From: an uncultured Acinetobacter sp.
GTDB taxonomy: Bacteria > Pseudomonadota > Gammaproteobacteria > Pseudomonadales > Moraxellaceae
Assembly: GCF_947626835.1 (NCBI RefSeq)
Contig: NZ_CANQTS010000012.1
Span: 1 to 64,000, forward strand
Direction of reading: 5' to 3'
Length of the DNA: 64,000 nt
Positions 1-8,510 of this stretch are shown here, in pieces. The stretch's first letter is position 1; each line of letters opens with the position of its first letter. Under the pieces are notes generated by a model. That model saw nothing but the letters and a program-made list of their open reading frames with translations. It had not been told where the DNA came from and did no database searches. The position numbers were made by a program, and so were the translations under genes.

Positions 1-86
1 CAGCATCTACAGCATCTACAGCATCTACAGCATCTACAGCATCTACAGCATCTACAGCATCTACAGCATCTACAGCATCTACAGCA
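1..86 (+). repeat. 9-bp tandem repeat (CAGCATCTA)n
   Basis: Nine perfect copies of CAGCATCTA fill bases 1-81 and a partial copy (CAGCA) follows. The array probably continues left of the window. The unit length is a multiple of three, so gain or loss of copies changes the number of Ala-Ser-Thr units without shifting the frame. Confidence 0.95.
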
Positions 87-263
87 CAGTCTGACGTTGG
101 CATAATACAAGCTCAATCTACTTTAGATTTAATGCAACAAATTCACCCAACCTTACCCAATAATTTTGTTGGTCAGCAACCAAATAAAAAAGAACCACAA
201 ATTATTATTGAAGAAATCCCCATTGAAATTGAAGATGATTTATTAAAAACCCTACATCTATAA
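1..263 (+). CDS. 3' end of an unidentified gene with Ala-Ser-Thr repeats (partial)
   Basis: An open frame enters from the left edge (codons begin at base 3) and ends at TAA 261-263. It opens with about nine tandem Ala-Ser-Thr units, then a roughly 58-residue tail that is polar and ends in an acidic stretch (IIIEEIPIEIEDDLLKTLHL). The AST run looks like a flexible linker. No family is recognisable from this fragment, and nothing in it shows a membrane segment. The frame has no stop within the window and is followed by a hairpin, so it is likely a real coding end. Confidence 0.7.
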   Translation, partial: ASTASTASTASTASTASTASTASTASTAQSDVGIIQAQSTLDLMQQIHPTLPNNFVGQQPNKKEPQIIIEEIPIEIEDDLLKTLHL

Positions 264-266
264 CCT

Positions 267-294
267 AAGCCGTGCATAGCACGGCTTGTAGTTT
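267..294 (+). terminator. Hairpin terminator after the AST-repeat gene
   Basis: A perfect 9-bp stem, AAGCCGTGC and GCACGGCTT, with loop ATA starts four bases after the stop. It is followed by GTAGTTTT, a weak U tract, so termination is likely but not strong. Confidence 0.6.
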
Positions 295-1250
295 TAATTG
301 ACTTGGCGAATCGGTTGTCCTTGTTGAAATGCCAATAGGTTTTCAATCATTTGCGTCACAATACTTTGCCGTGCATCTACACTTCCCCATGCACTATGCG
401 GTGTAATGATTAAATTAGGGATACTATCATCATCTAATAATAGATTGCCTGCTACAGGTGGCTCAACGCTTAAAACGTCTGTGGCAGCCCCTGCAATAGT
501 TTTATTAATTAAAGAAGCTTTGAGTGCCGCTTCATTGACAATACCACCACGAGCACAATTAATTAAAAAGGCGGAAGGCTTCATCTTTGACAATTCTGCT
601 TCAGCAATTAAATCACGGGTTTCGTCGGTCAGTGGACAATGTAAGCTTAAAAAATCTACTTGCGATAACAGCTCATCTAAAGTCATACGCCCTTGTACGG
701 ACGGACGGTTTGGCAACTGTGCCACCAAAATTTTCATGCCAAAAGCTTCGGCAAGTTTTGCTACGGCTTGACCCAACTCACCAAAACCGACAATCCCTAA
801 AGTTTTACCTGATAATTCAGAGATCGGAAAATCAAGCAAACAAAATTGCTGCGCTTGCTGCCATTTACCCTCACGTACTGCACGGTCGTATTTTAAAAAT
901 GAGGTGGCTAAATTTAGCATCAGCATTAAAGTATGTTGTGCCACAGCGGCTGTGCCATACCCTTGGCAATTACACACCACAATGCCTTGGGCGCGAGCTT
1001 GTGCTAAATCTACATTGTTGGTACCAGTGGCTGAAATTAAAATTAACTTAAGTTGTGGGCATTGCTTTAAGACAGCTGCATCAAGTTTAACTTTATTGGT
1101 CATCACCACATCCACATTTTGAATGCGTGATAAGACGTCTTCTGGACTGGTGCTTGCAAATAGCGCTAAGTGGCTAAAAACTTGGCTTAAACCGCTAAAA
1201 TCTAAATCGTTTTGATCTAAGGATTGATAATCTAAAAATACCGCCTGCAT
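294..1250 (-). CDS. D-2-hydroxyacid dehydrogenase (glycerate/hydroxypyruvate reductase type)
   Basis: NAD(P)-dependent reductase of 2-oxo acids to D-2-hydroxy acids, cytosolic, 318 residues. The Rossmann motif GIVGFGELG lies near residue 150. The catalytic residues of the family are present: Arg in NCARGG, Glu in SVEPP and His in TPHSAWG. The frame extends upstream to a TTG, but the ATG at 1250 begins MQAVFLDY as in relatives and has AGGA about ten bases upstream, so it is preferred. Glycerate or hydroxypyruvate is the most likely substrate, but sequence alone does not settle it. It converges on the AST-repeat gene. Confidence 0.9.
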   Translation of the reverse strand: MQAVFLDYQSLDQNDLDFSGLSQVFSHLALFASTSPEDVLSRIQNVDVVMTNKVKLDAAVLKQCPQLKLILISATGTNNVDLAQARAQGIVVCNCQGYGTAAVAQHTLMLMLNLATSFLKYDRAVREGKWQQAQQFCLLDFPISELSGKTLGIVGFGELGQAVAKLAEAFGMKILVAQLPNRPSVQGRMTLDELLSQVDFLSLHCPLTDETRDLIAEAELSKMKPSAFLINCARGGIVNEAALKASLINKTIAGAATDVLSVEPPVAGNLLLDDDSIPNLIITPHSAWGSVDARQSIVTQMIENLLAFQQGQPIRQVN

Positions 1251-1313
1251 GGGGGTCGATCCTACACACTGCAAAATCCCATTAAACCCAATTTAATTGT
1301 CCTTATTCAAGCA

Positions 1314-1342
1314 TTAAAAAAGCCTGCTTATTCCACAGGCTT
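1314..1342 (-). terminator. Terminator overlapping the end of the small membrane protein gene
   Basis: On the minus strand AAGCCTG and CAGGCTT form a 7-bp stem whose loop contains the stop codon of the 1328-1522 gene. A T6 tract follows. This is a compact intrinsic terminator that begins inside the coding region. Confidence 0.75.
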
Positions 1343-1522
1343 ATTACTATGTTGACGAATGAGATAACGCATCTGTTTGACCACATAGGTCGCTAAACCC
1401 AATAACAATAGCAGTCCACTTGCCATGGTCAAATAAACCGGTGCACCTAAGGTTTCAGCAAAAGCGATATTGGGTAAGCATGCACCCATCAGGAGCAGTA
1501 ACACTGACAATGCTTTTGGCAT
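1328..1522 (-). CDS. Small membrane protein, unknown function
   Basis: 64 residues. It begins with a signal-peptide-like or first membrane segment (residues 4-22, ending AFA) and has a second hydrophobic segment (about residues 30-47) followed by a basic tail. It is not recognised as a named family. The ATG at 1522 has a strong AAGGAGAG ribosome site, and the gene has its own terminator, which supports it being real. It is probably an inner-membrane protein with a cytoplasmic C-terminus, by the positive-inside rule. Confidence 0.75.
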   Translation of the reverse strand: MPKALSVLLLLMGACLPNIAFAETLGAPVYLTMASGLLLLLGLATYVVKQMRYLIRQHSNKPVE

Positions 1523-1636
1523 TTGACTCTCCTTGTGTCATAGATATGCCTGCTCTTTGATCTTAAGTCATCTAGTGATAAAAGCAAGCTGTGCCATGCT
1601 AGACCTAAGTGCAAGCCGATTTGGCACAGTTGCTGC

Positions 1637-2902
1637 TTAATCAATTTGCGTGACAAATTGGCTTTGCTCGTCTAAATGCGGGCTAAATTCGGTAGCACCA
1701 AACTCATTACTGTGCAAATTCAAATCCTTATAGCTAATCACATAATAGTCGCTATATTTTTTTAGCATTAAAGGATGCATGCCGACACCCAATGGATCTT
1801 GGACTTTGCACAATTTCATTACATGACGATCATTCATGGTAATTAAATACACTTCGTCATTGACCAAAATGCGCACCAAAGCATTGTGCTGTGCATAAAT
1901 AGGAATCAAAAATTTATGGTTTAAATTAATGGCATCAAAGGTATAGCTTTCAATGTTTTGGCTAATGGCATTAAACACTAAGGCATGACCAAAACTATCC
2001 AGCAAATGATTGTGATTTTCTTGTGGCAAGTTAAATTGAATGCCTAATTTTTCAAGATCTTGCTGACTCACTTGTTTATTACTGAGTAATTCACGCACTA
2101 AACTTTGTTTGAGCTTGTTGTCAAAAAATTGCTGATCGAGTGCCAAATGGTTATTTTTTAAAATTTTCCCTAAAGCAAAGCGATGCCGCGGTAACAGGTT
2201 TTCAATCACTTTACGATAATAAAACTTACTATTTTTTTTGACCTGACGCATTTTTTGATAGAAAAACTCTGCATCAAATTCACGCGTTAAAAAGTCATGC
2301 AAAAGCTCTGAACTGGCCAAAATGGCAATCGCATCATGTCCGGTAAATGGCAAGTTTAAAGTATGTAAATTGGGTAAAACTGCTTTTAATTTTTCATAAT
2401 GACGACGATCTTCAACACAATACGGATCATAAACAATAATGTACTCGCACTCTGTGCTGACATCCTGTGTAGTAACCCGCATATTTTGATTATTGTCTTT
2501 ATGAAAGAACATGTTATAGCGCGGATCATCAACATCTTGCGGGTCAATTGAGTATTGCGGCACTAAGGCCACCACACGCTGACAGCCCAATTGTTGTGAA
2601 TATTTAATCGCAGCATAACCGCCCATAGAACCTGCATAAGCAATACGTTGCTTAAATTTTGCCATAATAGGTGCAATGGCAATCAGCATGGCTTGCATGG
2701 ATTTATGCGGAAACCATGAACGCTCTTTAGGCATAATGCCAATCACGTTAAACTGGTATTTGGCTAAGGACTTTTCGGCATTAATGTTGTTGCCTTTGGC
2801 GCGGGTAATTAAGTCACCAAACGAGAAAATTAGTTGCTCGGACTGACCGGGCATCCAAATCACACGAATATGCTCATCTTCAAAAATAATCTGTTTTTCC
2901 AT
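1637..2902 (-). CDS. Alpha/beta-hydrolase-like protein, unknown function
   Basis: 421 residues, no signal peptide. Around residues 90-97 it has GSMGGYAA, resembling the nucleophile elbow G-x-S-x-G of alpha/beta hydrolases, after a strand-like segment. A His in TGHDAI (about residue 200) could complete a triad. The C-terminal half (about residue 215 on) is basic and polar and matches nothing I recognise. It stands alone between unrelated genes. An esterase, thioesterase or a glycan-related hydrolase is possible, and the substrate cannot be inferred. Confidence 0.7.
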   Translation of the reverse strand: MEKQIIFEDEHIRVIWMPGQSEQLIFSFGDLITRAKGNNINAEKSLAKYQFNVIGIMPKERSWFPHKSMQAMLIAIAPIMAKFKQRIAYAGSMGGYAAIKYSQQLGCQRVVALVPQYSIDPQDVDDPRYNMFFHKDNNQNMRVTTQDVSTECEYIIVYDPYCVEDRRHYEKLKAVLPNLHTLNLPFTGHDAIAILASSELLHDFLTREFDAEFFYQKMRQVKKNSKFYYRKVIENLLPRHRFALGKILKNNHLALDQQFFDNKLKQSLVRELLSNKQVSQQDLEKLGIQFNLPQENHNHLLDSFGHALVFNAISQNIESYTFDAINLNHKFLIPIYAQHNALVRILVNDEVYLITMNDRHVMKLCKVQDPLGVGMHPLMLKKYSDYYVISYKDLNLHSNEFGATEFSPHLDEQSQFVTQID

Positions 2903-3023
2903 GTTTCAACCAAAAGCGTTAGGCGCTTATTTTTATTACGAGGGTTACGATCCGCGAACCTACTTGTCAGCGCGATGAATAGTGTTATTTTATAGATATC
3001 AATAAGATTAAAAAGCACAAAAT

Positions 3024-3800
3024 ATGACACAATCATTGCATCCTGCCGCAGCCGTAGGCTTTGCTACAGCGGCAAAACTGTATCAAGATGTGCGTCCAAG
3101 TTATCCGCCTACCATACAGACTTGGTTACAACAACACTTAAAGCTCAATTCAAACAGCCATATTTTAGATCTAGGCAGTGGCACCGGTAAATTTATTCCA
3201 CACTTACAAACGATCAGCTCACATATTATTGCAGCCGACCCCGTGGCCGCCATGCTTGAGCAGCTACAACAACAATTCCCTGATATTCATACCATACAAA
3301 CTTTAAGCGAATCTTTACCGTTTCAGCCTGAGCAGTTTGACGCAGTGACCTGTGCGCAATCTTTTCATTGGTTTGCCAATACATCGGCACTGCAAGAAAT
3401 CCATCGGGTGTTAAAACCCAATGCTGCTTTGGGCTTGATTTGGAATCAACGAGATGAAAATGTGCCATGGGTTAAAGCACTTGCCGATGTGATACAAACA
3501 CTTGAAGGTGATACACCACGTTTTCATAGTGGTCATTGGAAAAAAGTCTTTGAAGATCAAACACTCTTTGCTATGGTAGACCAACAAGTATTACAACACC
3601 AACACATCGGAACAGTGCAACAGGTGGTGTCAAAGCGTTTGCTTTCGACCAGTTTTATTGCTGCTTTAGCAAAAGAGCAACAGCAACAGCTCAAACAACA
3701 ATTTGAACAGATTGTCTTTGAACATACTGGTTTAACGGCAGATCAGGAAATTTGCTTTCCCTATCAAACCTTTGCCTATTACTTTCAAAAACTGCCATAA
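3024..3800 (+). CDS. Class I SAM-dependent methyltransferase
   Basis: 258 residues. The SAM-binding motif I is ILDLGSGTGKF (about residues 47-57), followed by an acidic residue in AADPVAAM and motif ...DAVTCAQSFHWF, typical of the UbiE/Methyltransf_11 group. The substrate is unknown. The ATG at 3024 is preceded by an AT-rich region without a good ribosome site. A lipoprotein gene follows 19 bases downstream and may be co-transcribed. Confidence 0.85.
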   Translation: MTQSLHPAAAVGFATAAKLYQDVRPSYPPTIQTWLQQHLKLNSNSHILDLGSGTGKFIPHLQTISSHIIAADPVAAMLEQLQQQFPDIHTIQTLSESLPFQPEQFDAVTCAQSFHWFANTSALQEIHRVLKPNAALGLIWNQRDENVPWVKALADVIQTLEGDTPRFHSGHWKKVFEDQTLFAMVDQQVLQHQHIGTVQQVVSKRLLSTSFIAALAKEQQQQLKQQFEQIVFEHTGLTADQEICFPYQTFAYYFQKLP

Positions 3801-3819
3801 ATAAGAATGAGGGCACGTT

Positions 3820-4338
3820 ATGCGTATGCTTTATTTGCTAGCGCCAATGATCTTGACAGGTTTAATCTTGGCTGCATGTCATGAACCTGTAGAAACGCCT
3901 AAGGCGCAAGATAGCGTCATGCAACAACTGATCAACGCACCAGTTAAAACTTTTGCTTTAACCCAATATGATCAACATGACATTAGCATCTTAAACGATT
4001 ACGACAACCGTTTTAATGAGATGAGTGATGCCACAGAAGATGAATTAATTGCTATGCGTGAGGCAGGCACGTTGAGTGAAGACTTTGCCTTATTGCGTAA
4101 ACGTGACAACATTGGCTCAGCTTTAATCATGCTAAAAGATTTAGATTTAAAAACTGAGCAAGGTCGTTATATTCAAGGCATTATGTATGAATATTGGCAG
4201 CAGCAAGATCAATTGTATGCAGCCAGAATCACCGGCAGCAATACACTACGCCAACAAGACATTGCTATGCAAGGCATTGGGCATTTTTTACATGCTCACC
4301 AACAACTTGAGCATTGGCAAGCACAATATCAACCTTAA
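3820..4338 (+). CDS. Hypothetical lipoprotein
   Basis: 172 residues. The N-terminus is a short basic start, a hydrophobic stretch and a lipobox LILAAC (Cys at residue 19), so it should be lipidated and anchored in a membrane. The mature part is helical and charged, with no known domain. A GAGGG ribosome site precedes ATG 3820. Its last four bases overlap the 3' end of the converging flavoprotein gene. Confidence 0.8.
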   Translation: MRMLYLLAPMILTGLILAACHEPVETPKAQDSVMQQLINAPVKTFALTQYDQHDISILNDYDNRFNEMSDATEDELIAMREAGTLSEDFALLRKRDNIGSALIMLKDLDLKTEQGRYIQGIMYEYWQQQDQLYAARITGSNTLRQQDIAMQGIGHFLHAHQQLEHWQAQYQP

Positions 4339-5537
4339 GGCTTAAGATGGCTTAGGTATCTATGCACGCCATGTCCTGCTGCACGTCCTGTGGCAAAACA
4401 TGCCGTCAGCAGATAACCGCCTGTTGGTGCATCCCAATCTAGCATTTCACCGCATGCAAAGATATGTGGCTGTGTACTAAGTGCCAAGTGTTCAGTAAAA
4501 AATTCACGGCGTATACCACCTGCACAACTAATGGCTTCTTCAATAGGACGAAAACCATCTAATCTTAGCGTTAAATGTTTAATGGCCCCAGCCAATTGAA
4601 CATGATCTTGCCAAATTTCTTTTGCAACCAATTCACGTACCAAATTGGCTTTGGCACTATCTAAACCTGCTTTACGCCAAATATTGCTCAAAGACTGCTT
4701 TTTACTTGGCTTAAGTTTTTGGCTTAACTCGTCTAGGCTTAATTCAGGCATTAAATCTAAACTTAAGCACATCTTGCCTTGTTGCTGCTGCATGTCACGT
4801 AAAGCACGCCCTTGTTTATAGATTAAGCCACTTTCTAAACCATAGTGGCTAATCACAATATCACCCATGGCTTTGTCGCCATGTTCAACCCATGCATGTA
4901 CGCGTTTTAAGGGCTGCCCAAACACAGGCTGCATAAACTTAGACCACGCATATTCAACCCCTGCGTTACTGGCTTGAAAAGGTGCAATACTGTTAGGATC
5001 TAGCCATGCTTGCCATGCGCCATCACTGCCAAGCGCAGACCATGATATAGCGCCACAGGCTAAAACAATGGCATCAAATTCTTCTTCACGTAAACAATTA
5101 TTTTTCAGGTCATATACGCTTAAGCAATGATCGTTTAAGTTTTTCACTTGATGACGATAAAAAAACTCTACCCCAGCCGCGTTAAGACGTTTTAACCACG
5201 CACGCAATAAAGGCGCAGCTTTCATCTCCATGGGAAAAATACGGCCTGATGAACCCACATACGAAGCAATGCCTAAATCTTGCATCCAAGCTTGGATCCA
5301 TTTGGCATCCCATTTTTTCACCCACGGCGCCAGCCAATCACATTGGTCATAACGCTGAATAAACTGCGCTATATCTTCAGCATGTGAAATATTTAAACCG
5401 GTTTTACCCGCCATTAAAAATTTACGCGCCGCTGAAGGCTTTTGTTCAAACACCTGTACCTGATAATTGAGTTGGCTTAAGACTTCTGCTGCCATTAAGC
5501 CTGCCGGCCCAGCACCCACAATTGCAATCCGTTTCAT
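4335..5537 (-). CDS. FAD-dependent oxidoreductase of the HI0933/BaiN-like group
   Basis: 400 residues. The N-terminus IAIVGAGPAGLMAAE is an FAD-binding beta-alpha-beta fold. The segment RKFLMAGKTGLNISH and the C-terminal FACGEMLDWDAPTGGY are hallmarks of the HI0933-like flavoproteins, specifically the TIGR03862-type branch. The physiological substrate is not established. It lies three bases after the TrmB-like gene, so both are probably one transcript. This pairing hints at RNA-linked chemistry, but that is only inference. Confidence 0.85.
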   Translation of the reverse strand: MKRIAIVGAGPAGLMAAEVLSQLNYQVQVFEQKPSAARKFLMAGKTGLNISHAEDIAQFIQRYDQCDWLAPWVKKWDAKWIQAWMQDLGIASYVGSSGRIFPMEMKAAPLLRAWLKRLNAAGVEFFYRHQVKNLNDHCLSVYDLKNNCLREEEFDAIVLACGAISWSALGSDGAWQAWLDPNSIAPFQASNAGVEYAWSKFMQPVFGQPLKRVHAWVEHGDKAMGDIVISHYGLESGLIYKQGRALRDMQQQQGKMCLSLDLMPELSLDELSQKLKPSKKQSLSNIWRKAGLDSAKANLVRELVAKEIWQDHVQLAGAIKHLTLRLDGFRPIEEAISCAGGIRREFFTEHLALSTQPHIFACGEMLDWDAPTGGYLLTACFATGRAAGHGVHRYLSHLKP

Positions 5538-5540
5538 GCT

Positions 5541-6176
5541 TTATTCTGCTGCCACATGCTGCCCTTGTAATGGGGCAAAATCTTCAAAACGTGTTGTATA
5601 GCCCACAGGCTTGGTGATAATCAATTGCTGACACAATTCACCACGCTGTAAATATTTCACTTCAAAATGGGTACGCGCTGAAGTTGAGGCAATTTTTTCT
5701 TTTACAAATGGCAGTTTCCACACATCAATCAATTGCTGCTGTGCTTCTTGAATATATTCTGGAATATTACTGGCTAAGGTGATTTGACCACCAGTTTTTA
5801 AACGCGATAATAAATATTCAAAAAATGGCATATTCAACCAACGCTGCGCGGGGTTATGCGGTTCTGGATTTGGGTACAAAATAAAAAAATCTTCAACCTG
5901 CCGAGGGAATAAAGCATGTACCACCCAAGGTAAGGCATCGGCATGGACCGGTGTTAAATTATGTTGCCCTTCAATTTGATGCTGCTTTTGCATCGCCAAA
6001 AATTTCTCGCGAGTACGTTCAATGGCAATTAAAGTCCGATCTGGATTGGCTTGGCTAAATAGCAAGGCATGCTTACCCTTGCCTGCGCCAATTTCTACAC
6101 AAATTGGGCTGTTGTTGATGGCTTGAAAGTCACGTGGTGCACGCATACGTTGGGCTTGAAATTGACGAATTGGCAT
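5541..6176 (-). CDS. TrmB-like tRNA (guanine-N7) methyltransferase, divergent
   Basis: 211 residues. The SAM site ICVEIGAGKGKHAL (about residues 25-38) and the following LIAIERTREKFLAM match the TrmB fold. The family normally has a FPDPW motif followed by a basic stretch, which helps catalysis and tRNA binding. Here the corresponding segment is LYPNPEPHNPAQRW, with Asn for the Asp and Glu-Pro for the Trp region. It may be a paralogue with a different substrate. The ATG at 6176 heads a likely operon with the flavoprotein gene. Confidence 0.75.
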   Translation of the reverse strand: MPIRQFQAQRMRAPRDFQAINNSPICVEIGAGKGKHALLFSQANPDRTLIAIERTREKFLAMQKQHQIEGQHNLTPVHADALPWVVHALFPRQVEDFFILYPNPEPHNPAQRWLNMPFFEYLLSRLKTGGQITLASNIPEYIQEAQQQLIDVWKLPFVKEKIASTSARTHFEVKYLQRGELCQQLIITKPVGYTTRFEDFAPLQGQHVAAE

Positions 6177-6262
6177 AATCAGATCAAACTTAGAAAAATC
6201 AGCACAAGTCTAACAAGTGTGCTTGATTTTGCCTAATCTATTGCTGAGGTTAAAGATACATT

Positions 6263-6448
6263 ATGCCAACTCAACTCCAATGCCCACGCTGCGGTAACAC
6301 CACCACATGGCAATGCAATGACTTTCGTCCATTTTGTTCTGAACGCTGCAAGCTGATTGATTTAGGCGCTTGGGCAAGTGATGCATATAAAATCCCAACC
6401 CAAGATGCCCCACAAGCCTTGGGCGATCCAGATGAAAATCAACACTAA
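6263..6448 (+). CDS. yacG: DNA gyrase inhibitor / zinc-binding protein YacG
   Basis: 61 residues. Cys7-x2-Cys10 and Cys25-x3-Cys29 form the YacG zinc site, followed by the conserved LIDLGAWAS segment. YacG of E. coli binds the GyrB C-terminal region and inhibits gyrase. In many gammaproteobacteria yacG sits by coaE and pilD, but here neither neighbour is present. Confidence 0.93.
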   Translation: MPTQLQCPRCGNTTTWQCNDFRPFCSERCKLIDLGAWASDAYKIPTQDAPQALGDPDENQH

Positions 6449-6562
6449 GATCATAGTGATAATGTTGCATTTTGTTGTATTTTGTCCTAGAAAATGATCC
6501 TTATTTCACACAAAATATCCCTCTATCATTTGGTTGCATATTTATATAAGAGGGATATAAAC

Positions 6563-6742
6563 ATGACAGCATTAACGTTAAAACTAACCTTTGCCGCTTT
6601 AGTCGGATTAGGGATGTGTTTTTTAGCCATGGGGATCTACGCAAACGATCATATTTATTTGGTGATTGGTGCGTTGCTTGAGTGTGCCGCAGCATTGGTT
6701 TTTCCAGAAATTGGACGCGTGCATCGTCATCCATTTCGTTAA
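6563..6742 (+). CDS. Small membrane protein, unknown function
   Basis: 59 residues with two hydrophobic segments (about 6-25 and 29-46) and a basic C-terminus. The start is taken at ATG 6563, where AGAGGGA gives a good ribosome site. A longer in-frame start at 6494 lacks one and would add a non-hydrophobic leader. A perfect terminator follows the stop immediately. Confidence 0.75.
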   Translation: MTALTLKLTFAALVGLGMCFLAMGIYANDHIYLVIGALLECAAALVFPEIGRVHRHPFR

Positions 6743-6770
6743 AAAGGGTCAAATTATTTGACCCTTTTTT
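6741..6770. terminator. Bidirectional terminator between the small membrane protein gene and gloC
   Basis: A perfect 13-bp stem (A5-GGGTCAAA with TTTGACCC-T5) around loop TTA. A and T runs on both flanks let it work in both directions for two converging genes. Confidence 0.92.
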
Positions 6771-6773
6771 AAG

Positions 6774-7418
6774 TTAGCCAGCTTTGCCTGCCACAAATGG
6801 ATTATGCATTTTTTCATGTCCAATGGTTGATATTGGACCATGGCCTGAAATAAATTGCGTGTCATCGGGCAGGCTAAAGCATTCACGTTCAATAGAATCA
6901 AGCAACTGCTGATGGTTACCGCGTGGGAAATCTGTGCGTCCAATTGAGCCTTTAAACAACACATCACCTGTCCATAATACGCCATAGTTTTTGTTATAAA
7001 ACATCACATGACCTGGGGTATGACCTGGGGCAAAGCGTACTTCAAATTCTTCACTGCCAAGCGTTAAGACTTCACCACCTTCAAGCCATTGATCAACAGT
7101 CACTTTTTCTGGAATTGGAAAGCCATAACGCGCTGAAACTTCTTGAATTTGATCCAACCAAAATGCATCTTCTTTATGCGGCCCAATCACAGGCACATTC
7201 CAAAGTTGTTTGAGTTTACCTACTGCACCAGCATGATCTAAATGCCCATGGGTTAGCCATAAAGCTTTTACGGTTAAACCCAATTCATCAATCACGCCTT
7301 GCAATTTTTCAGGCTCACCACCGGCATCAATTAAAATGGCTTCTTTGCTGTCTTGATCCCAAACAATTGAACAGTTTTGGGCAAATGCCGTGACCGGCAC
7401 AATTTGAACTTGCAACAT
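6774..7418 (-). CDS. gloC: Metallo-beta-lactamase-fold hydrolase, type II glyoxalase (YcbL/GloC)
   Basis: 214 residues. Metal ligands are seen in THGHLDH (about residues 54-60), PGHTPGHV, TGDVLF and ISGHGP. The conserved SIGRTDFPRGNHQQL closely resembles E. coli YcbL (GloC), a short glyoxalase II acting on S-lactoylglutathione. AAGGAT precedes ATG 7418. The gap to hemH is nine bases, so they share a transcript. Confidence 0.9.
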   Translation of the reverse strand: MLQVQIVPVTAFAQNCSIVWDQDSKEAILIDAGGEPEKLQGVIDELGLTVKALWLTHGHLDHAGAVGKLKQLWNVPVIGPHKEDAFWLDQIQEVSARYGFPIPEKVTVDQWLEGGEVLTLGSEEFEVRFAPGHTPGHVMFYNKNYGVLWTGDVLFKGSIGRTDFPRGNHQQLLDSIERECFSLPDDTQFISGHGPISTIGHEKMHNPFVAGKAG

Positions 7419-7427
7419 GGGAAATCC

Positions 7428-8447
7428 TTAAGGCGAAATGGCCAAAGTTTGGCGTAAGGCTTCAAGATTAGCTTGAAGCAAATGGCTGAGCAATTGTAAA
7501 TGATCACTACGAGTGTTTAAGGCAGGAATATAGGCATAGCTTTGCCCACCTGCAGCTTTAAAGTTCTCTGCATTTTCAATCGCAAGCTCTTCTAGGGTTT
7601 CTAAACAGTCGGCAGAAAAAGCTGGACTCATAATCTGTACCGATTTCACCCCTTGTTTGGCCCAATCTTCTAACAAAGCATCGGTATAAGGTTTGACCCA
7701 TTCTTGCTTACCAAAACGCGATTGGAAACTCACCGCCCATTGATCTTCTGTTAAACCTAACTGCTGTGCGACTAGCTTTGCGGTGCTGCGACAACGATCA
7801 GCATAAGGGTCACCTTTATCAGCATAAGGCTGTGGAATACCATGAAAGGACATCAAGAGTTTATCGGCACTGCCATGCTCTGCTCTAAAATCACGTACGC
7901 TTTGTGCTAAAGCCTGAATATAAAGCGGATGCTGATAATAATCGCGAACAATACTAATACCCGGCAAATTACGTTGCTTTAAAGTCCACTTGGCTAATGC
8001 ATCATACAGTGGTGCGGTAGATGTGGCTGAATACTGCGGAAACAATGGCAATAAAATAAGATGATCATGCGGATCTTGGGTTAAATTTTGTAGTACCTGT
8101 TGAATGCCCGGATTACCATAACTCATAGCAGGCACAATATTGAGTTCAAATTCCGGGAATTGCTGCGGCAGCTGAGCTTGAATCTGCTTAACTTGCTCAA
8201 ACAAAATCTCACGCATAGGTGAATCTTCACGCCAAACACTGGCATAAGCTTCTGCCACACGCTTTGGTCGAAAAGGTAAAATAAACAATCTTAAAATGAT
8301 TTGCCAAATCGGTTTTGGAATTTCAATCACACGCTGATCTGATAAAAATTGCGCTAAAAAACGACGTACCCCAGCAACGCTGGCTTCGTCTGGCGTACCT
8401 AAATTGGCAACAATAATGCTCACTTTTGGTTTTTTTACCGACGTCAT
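7428..8447 (-). CDS. hemH: Ferrochelatase
   Basis: 339 residues, the usual length. It inserts Fe2+ into protoporphyrin IX, the last step of heme synthesis. The start [11 protein letters not shown], the motif [18 protein letters not shown] with the metal-site His, and the [14 protein letters not shown] segment with the second metal-site residue (Glu) identify the family. It lies in a leftward run with murI and a DUF4062 gene upstream and gloC downstream. Confidence 0.97.
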   Translation of the reverse strand: MTSVKKPKVSIIVANLGTPDEASVAGVRRFLAQFLSDQRVIEIPKPIWQIILRLFILPFRPKRVAEAYASVWREDSPMREILFEQVKQIQAQLPQQFPEFELNIVPAMSYGNPGIQQVLQNLTQDPHDHLILLPLFPQYSATSTAPLYDALAKWTLKQRNLPGISIVRDYYQHPLYIQALAQSVRDFRAEHGSADKLLMSFHGIPQPYADKGDPYADRCRSTAKLVAQQLGLTEDQWAVSFQSRFGKQEWVKPYTDALLEDWAKQGVKSVQIMSPAFSADCLETLEELAIENAENFKAAGGQSYAYIPALNTRSDHLQLLSHLLQANLEALRQTLAISP

Positions 8448-8510
8448 ACAACTGGCACCTTCATCAATATGCGCTTACTTTAACAGCTTTTTTAACCTTG
8501 ACTCTATGGA

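Noticed and set aside
1..86. CRISPR or minisatellite outside genes
   Set aside because: The array has no spacers and lies in an open frame to a stop at 263, so it is a coding repeat.
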